This document shows, one piece after another, positions 61,176 through 64,000 of a stretch of DNA of 64,000 nt (positions are counted from its first letter, which is position 1; the number at the start of each line of letters is the position of its first letter). The stretch is from Microbulbifer pacificus (GTDB lineage Bacteria; Pseudomonadota; Gammaproteobacteria; Pseudomonadales; Cellvibrionaceae), in the NCBI RefSeq assembly GCF_033723955.1, contig NZ_CP137555.1, forward strand, positions 2,410,001 to 2,474,000, in the 5' to 3' direction. Below the pieces are notes generated by a model. It worked only from the letters and a program-made list of their open reading frames with translations, was not told the origin of the DNA and did no database searches. Position numbers and translations under genes: made by a program.

Positions 61176-61460
61176 GGTGCTTTTCGCGTTTGGGTTCTCA
61201 CTGCACATTTTTACCTGCGCAGTTTTTTATGTCTTGTAACCGGTGATCGATAGTAAGTTACGCGCAAAATTTCGCCAGCGGCAAAAATTTAAACCGTGTT
61301 GTGGTTGGCAAAAATCGTGTGCGTGACTTGAGGCAATTGCCTTCTGTCGCGAGAATTCGGAAGAATGCCACTGGTGAATATCGCCAGACACGAGTCCAGT
61401 TATCCCGCGGTCACCAAGGTAAGTGAGTACTGAGAAACCGGCGGGAAAGAGGAATTTTTC
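61176..61460. promoter_or_regulatory. Divergent intergenic region between the two haem-protein genes
   Basis: A 285-bp gap that must hold the promoters of both the cytochrome operon and the beta-propeller lipoprotein. GAGGA at 61449-61454 is the ribosome-binding site for the TTG start at 61461. No specific operator is recognised. Confidence 0.6.
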
Positions 61461-64000
61461 TTGAACGATTTTTGTACGTTTTTCGCGCGCGCGAGACGCC
61501 TTTCCATAAGCTCTCTGCTGTCCCCAATCGCACCCCTGGCGGTAGCGGTGCTCGCCGGATGTTCCGGCGGCAGTGGTGGCTCCGGGCTCGGCGGTGGCGA
61601 GCAGGCGGAAGATCCGGTGGTGGTGGATTACCCGGTGGTCTATGTGCGCCGTACGCTCAATCGCGACGAAGACGGCGTGTTGATGGGCAGCGATATCTAT
61701 GCGCCCTCGACCTTCAATCCCGGGGCGGAACTGGTGTTGCGGGATCGTGCCACTGCCAGTGCCCCGGAGCGGGTGTTGACCACGGACCTGTTCGTCAGCG
61801 ACGAGGCGGCCGGCATCGTGTTCGAAGGCGGCTATGACGTGAAAGATCTGGCGGTCTCCCACGATGGCAAAACCCTGGCGTTTGCCATGCGCGCGCCGAA
61901 TATCGAGGGGCTGGATGACGACGAGCAGCCGAGCTGGAACATCTGGCTGTACGATTTTGCATCAGCTGAGCTGAAGCGCGCGATCCCGTCCGACCTGATC
62001 GCCGAGGAGGGCGACGATATCGCCCCCGCATTCCTGCCCGACGGTCGTATCGTGTTTACCTCCACCCGCCAGCGCCGCTCCCGCGCGCTGCTGCTCGACG
62101 ACAACAAACCGCAGTTTTCTGCGTTGGCGGAAGATCTCGAAGAGCCCGCTTTTGTGTTGCATGTGATGGAGCAGGACGGCAGCAATATCCGGCAGATCTC
62201 CTACAACCAGAGCCACGATCTTTCCCCCACGGTGCTCGCCAGCGGACGCGTTCTGTTCAGCCGCTGGGACAATATGGGCACACTTGACCGGCTCAGCCTC
62301 TATACCGTAAAGCCGGATGGCACCGACCTGCAGTTCCACTACGGCTATCACAGCCAGGCCACCGGCACGAGCGCCGACCCGCAAAGCGGTCCGGTGCCGG
62401 CGGCGTTCAGCAAACCCCAGCAGATGCCGGATGGGCGCATCCTGGTCACCCTGCGCTCGCCGGAGGGAATTACCTACGGCGGCGACATGGTGGTGATCGA
62501 CGCGGAGAATTTCACCGAGGCCTACAGCGAACCGGAACAGCAGGGTGTGCTGCAGGGGCAGGAATCCCTCTCCGTCGAACAGGTCATCACCGACGGCGGT
62601 CTCTCCCCGCACGGCCTGTTCGCCAACGCCTGGGCCTTCCACGACGGTACCAGCCGCCTGCTGGTGAGCTGGAGTGAGTGTCGGGTGATCGACCCGGCAA
62701 CGGAACTACCGCAGCCATGCACCGACGACTGGCTGGCGACGGAGGGGATCGTCCCCGCCGACCCGCTCTACGGTCTGTGGATTTACGACTATAAAGAGGG
62801 CACCCAGCGCCCGATTATCCAGCCGATAGAGGGCCAGATGATTTCCGAGGCGGTTACCGCCGATACCCGTCCGGTACCGGCGTTTATTCCCGAGCCGATA
62901 CCCGGTATCGATATCGACCGCGACCTGTACGACGCAGGGCTCGCGATTCTGGATATCCGCAGCGTGTACGACTTCGACGGCGTTGCCGCGCTGGATATCG
63001 CCGCGGTTGCAGATCCGCTGCAGACCTCTGCCGCCGAGCGCCCGGCGCGTTTCCTGCGGGTGGTCAAGGCGGTGGGGATTCCGGATCGCGATACTCTGGA
63101 TTTTGACCGCGCCGCGTTCGGCCGCAGTCGCGCGCAGTTGATGCGGGAGATCATCGGCTACACCCCGATCCAGCCGGACGGCTCGGTACGGGTAAAGGTT
63201 CCGGCCGATATGCCGCTCGCGATTTCCGTGGTGGATGCCAACGGCCGCCGTATCGTCGGTCGTCACAACAACTGGCTGCAGTTCCGCGCCGGTGAAATCC
63301 GCAAGTGCCAGGGGTGTCACAGTCGCGACAGCGAAGTGGCCCACGGTCGCACCGACAAAGAACCCGCTTCCGTCTGGGCCGGCGCCCCGACAAGCGGTGC
63401 GCCCTTTGCCAATACCGAGCCTGCGCTCAGCGCGAACATGGGTGAGACCATGGCACAGCTGCTGGCTCGGATTGCCGGCAATCCGTCGCTGGAAGGGGAC
63501 CTGAAATTTTCCGATCAGTGGACCGACCCGGCGCTGCGCGCCAAAGACCCGAGCAGTGCGCTGCTGATGAGCGAACTGCAAACCCCGGTGCCGACCAGCG
63601 TCGCCTGCCAGAGCACCTGGAGTGCCGACTGTCGCAGCGTTATCCACTACCCCACGCATATCCAACCGATCTGGGATCTGCCGCGACAGCTCACCGACGA
63701 CCTTGGCAATGTGCTGGAAGACCACACCTGCACCGGTTGCCACAGCAACCGTGATGCCGCGGGTATGTCCCAGGTGCCACCGGGGCAGCTGGATCTGCGC
63801 GCGGATCAGTCCGGGGTCAATACCAACTTCAGCACGTCCTATGTCGAACTGGTTTTCGACAATCCCACCGAGGAGCTGCGCGATGGTGCGGTTCAGAACG
63901 TGCTGGTGCAGGACACCGACGACAACGGCAATCCTCTGTTCGAGGTGGATGAAAATGGTGATCTCGTTCTCGATTCTGATGGTAACCCGATTCCTGTTAT
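61461..64000 (+). CDS. Beta-propeller dihaem lipoprotein (HzsA-related), 3' end missing
   Basis: The frame opens at TTG 61461 (GAGGA seven bases upstream) and runs past the window end, giving at least 846 residues. The lipobox LAGC puts the acyl cysteine at 34, followed by a Gly/Ser spacer. Residues about 100-480 have PD40/TolB-like propeller blades (DGKTLAFAM, DGRIVFTSTRQRRSRALLLDD, DGSNIRQISYNQSHDLSP, DGRILVTLRS). Two haem motifs follow: CQGCH (616-620) and CTGCH (757-761), the second preceded by VIHYPTHIQPIWDLP. This is the pattern of proteins labelled hydrazine-synthase-alpha-related (HzsA-like), most of which have nothing to do with anammox. It is probably a surface redox lipoprotein. 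Confidence 0.88.
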   Translation, partial: MNDFCTFFARARRLSISSLLSPIAPLAVAVLAGCSGGSGGSGLGGGEQAEDPVVVDYPVVYVRRTLNRDEDGVLMGSDIYAPSTFNPGAELVLRDRATASAPERVLTTDLFVSDEAAGIVFEGGYDVKDLAVSHDGKTLAFAMRAPNIEGLDDDEQPSWNIWLYDFASAELKRAIPSDLIAEEGDDIAPAFLPDGRIVFTSTRQRRSRALLLDDNKPQFSALAEDLEEPAFVLHVMEQDGSNIRQISYNQSHDLSPTVLASGRVLFSRWDNMGTLDRLSLYTVKPDGTDLQFHYGYHSQATGTSADPQSGPVPAAFSKPQQMPDGRILVTLRSPEGITYGGDMVVIDAENFTEAYSEPEQQGVLQGQESLSVEQVITDGGLSPHGLFANAWAFHDGTSRLLVSWSECRVIDPATELPQPCTDDWLATEGIVPADPLYGLWIYDYKEGTQRPIIQPIEGQMISEAVTADTRPVPAFIPEPIPGIDIDRDLYDAGLAILDIRSVYDFDGVAALDIAAVADPLQTSAAERPARFLRVVKAVGIPDRDTLDFDRAAFGRSRAQLMREIIGYTPIQPDGSVRVKVPADMPLAISVVDANGRRIVGRHNNWLQFRAGEIRKCQGCHSRDSEVAHGRTDKEPASVWAGAPTSGAPFANTEPALSANMGETMAQLLARIAGNPSLEGDLKFSDQWTDPALRAKDPSSALLMSELQTPVPTSVACQSTWSADCRSVIHYPTHIQPIWDLPRQLTDDLGNVLEDHTCTGCHSNRDAAGMSQVPPGQLDLRADQSGVNTNFSTSYVELVFDNPTEELRDGAVQNVLVQDTDDNGNPLFEVDENGDLVLDSDGNPIPV

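Noticed and set aside
61461..64000. True hydrazine synthase alpha subunit
   Set aside because: The fold and CxxCH pattern are HzsA-related, but no beta/gamma subunits or anammox genes are present, and such related proteins are common in other bacteria.

Overview
The window looks like chromosomal DNA of a GC-rich marine-type gammaproteobacterium. The glnA-ntrB-ntrC block, the yrfG-hslR-hslO-pckA neighbourhood, the MoxR/DUF58 cluster, the OprC-type copper receptor and the TPR/ExbBD/AgmX cluster together suggest a Cellvibrionales member such as Microbulbifer. That placement is inference from gene content, not from a search. I see no rRNA, tRNA, transposase, integrase, prophage or CRISPR. Both ends cut through genes.

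Layout. 1-1897: the 3' part of an S9 prolyl oligopeptidase-family gene overlapping a small secreted TonB_C-like protein. 2018-5170 (minus): mipA/ompV, a DUF3019 gene, an RstA-like response regulator and an RstB-like kinase, all overlapping, with a candidate regulator-binding palindrome upstream. 5410-9459 (minus): an MltF-like lytic transglycosylase lipoprotein with two solute-binding domains, and thiI. 9567-14975: nitrogen control (glnA, a DUF4124 gene, ntrB, ntrC), with clear NtrC boxes and sigma-54 elements. 15121-19631: a YjdM/PhnA zinc-ribbon protein, a DUF4239-like membrane protein, a DUF3833 lipoprotein, an AI-2E family exporter and two tandem membrane-anchored M15 peptidase paralogues. 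19791-26977 (minus): pckA, hslO, a DUF4124 gene, an HtrA/Deg-like protease, hslR, a yrfG-type nucleotidase and a YhhN lysoplasmalogenase. 27113-30532: cysK, cysQ, a small unknown gene, an orphan HicB-like gene and an outer-membrane barrel. 30605-33405: a copper TonB receptor and a DUF2946 protein. 33444-40605: a six-gene overlapping RDD-SpoIIM-DUF4129-DUF4350-MoxR-DUF58 operon. 40685-44720: a membrane protein, DUF2939 and DUF2237 genes, and two paralogous PAS-LuxR regulators.

44985-64000 is the most unusual region. A minus-strand tract of 13 genes runs from a c-type cytochrome (61175) to a TonB/AgmX-type protein with its own terminator. It holds a cytochrome with a PSD1-like motif, a LamG lipoprotein with two CxxCH motifs, a Tat-exported DUF1501 protein, ApbE flavin transferase, an unknown periplasmic protein, three TPR proteins, a small secreted protein, ExbB, two ExbDs and TonB. 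A divergent beta-propeller lipoprotein with two CxxCH motifs (HzsA-related) faces it and leaves the window. I read this as an envelope complex that couples proton-motive force to haem- and flavin-containing surface lipoproteins. The function is not known to me.

The second notable find is a family of four intergenic elements (about 24.8, 25.4, 47.9 and 48.1 kb). Each is a long inverted repeat whose arms differ completely in sequence between copies yet stay fully complementary, enclosing two smaller hairpins with a conserved TCCCT-type loop. The remaining non-Watson-Crick pairs in three of the copies are all G-T wobbles on one element strand, which points to selection on a transcribed, folded form.
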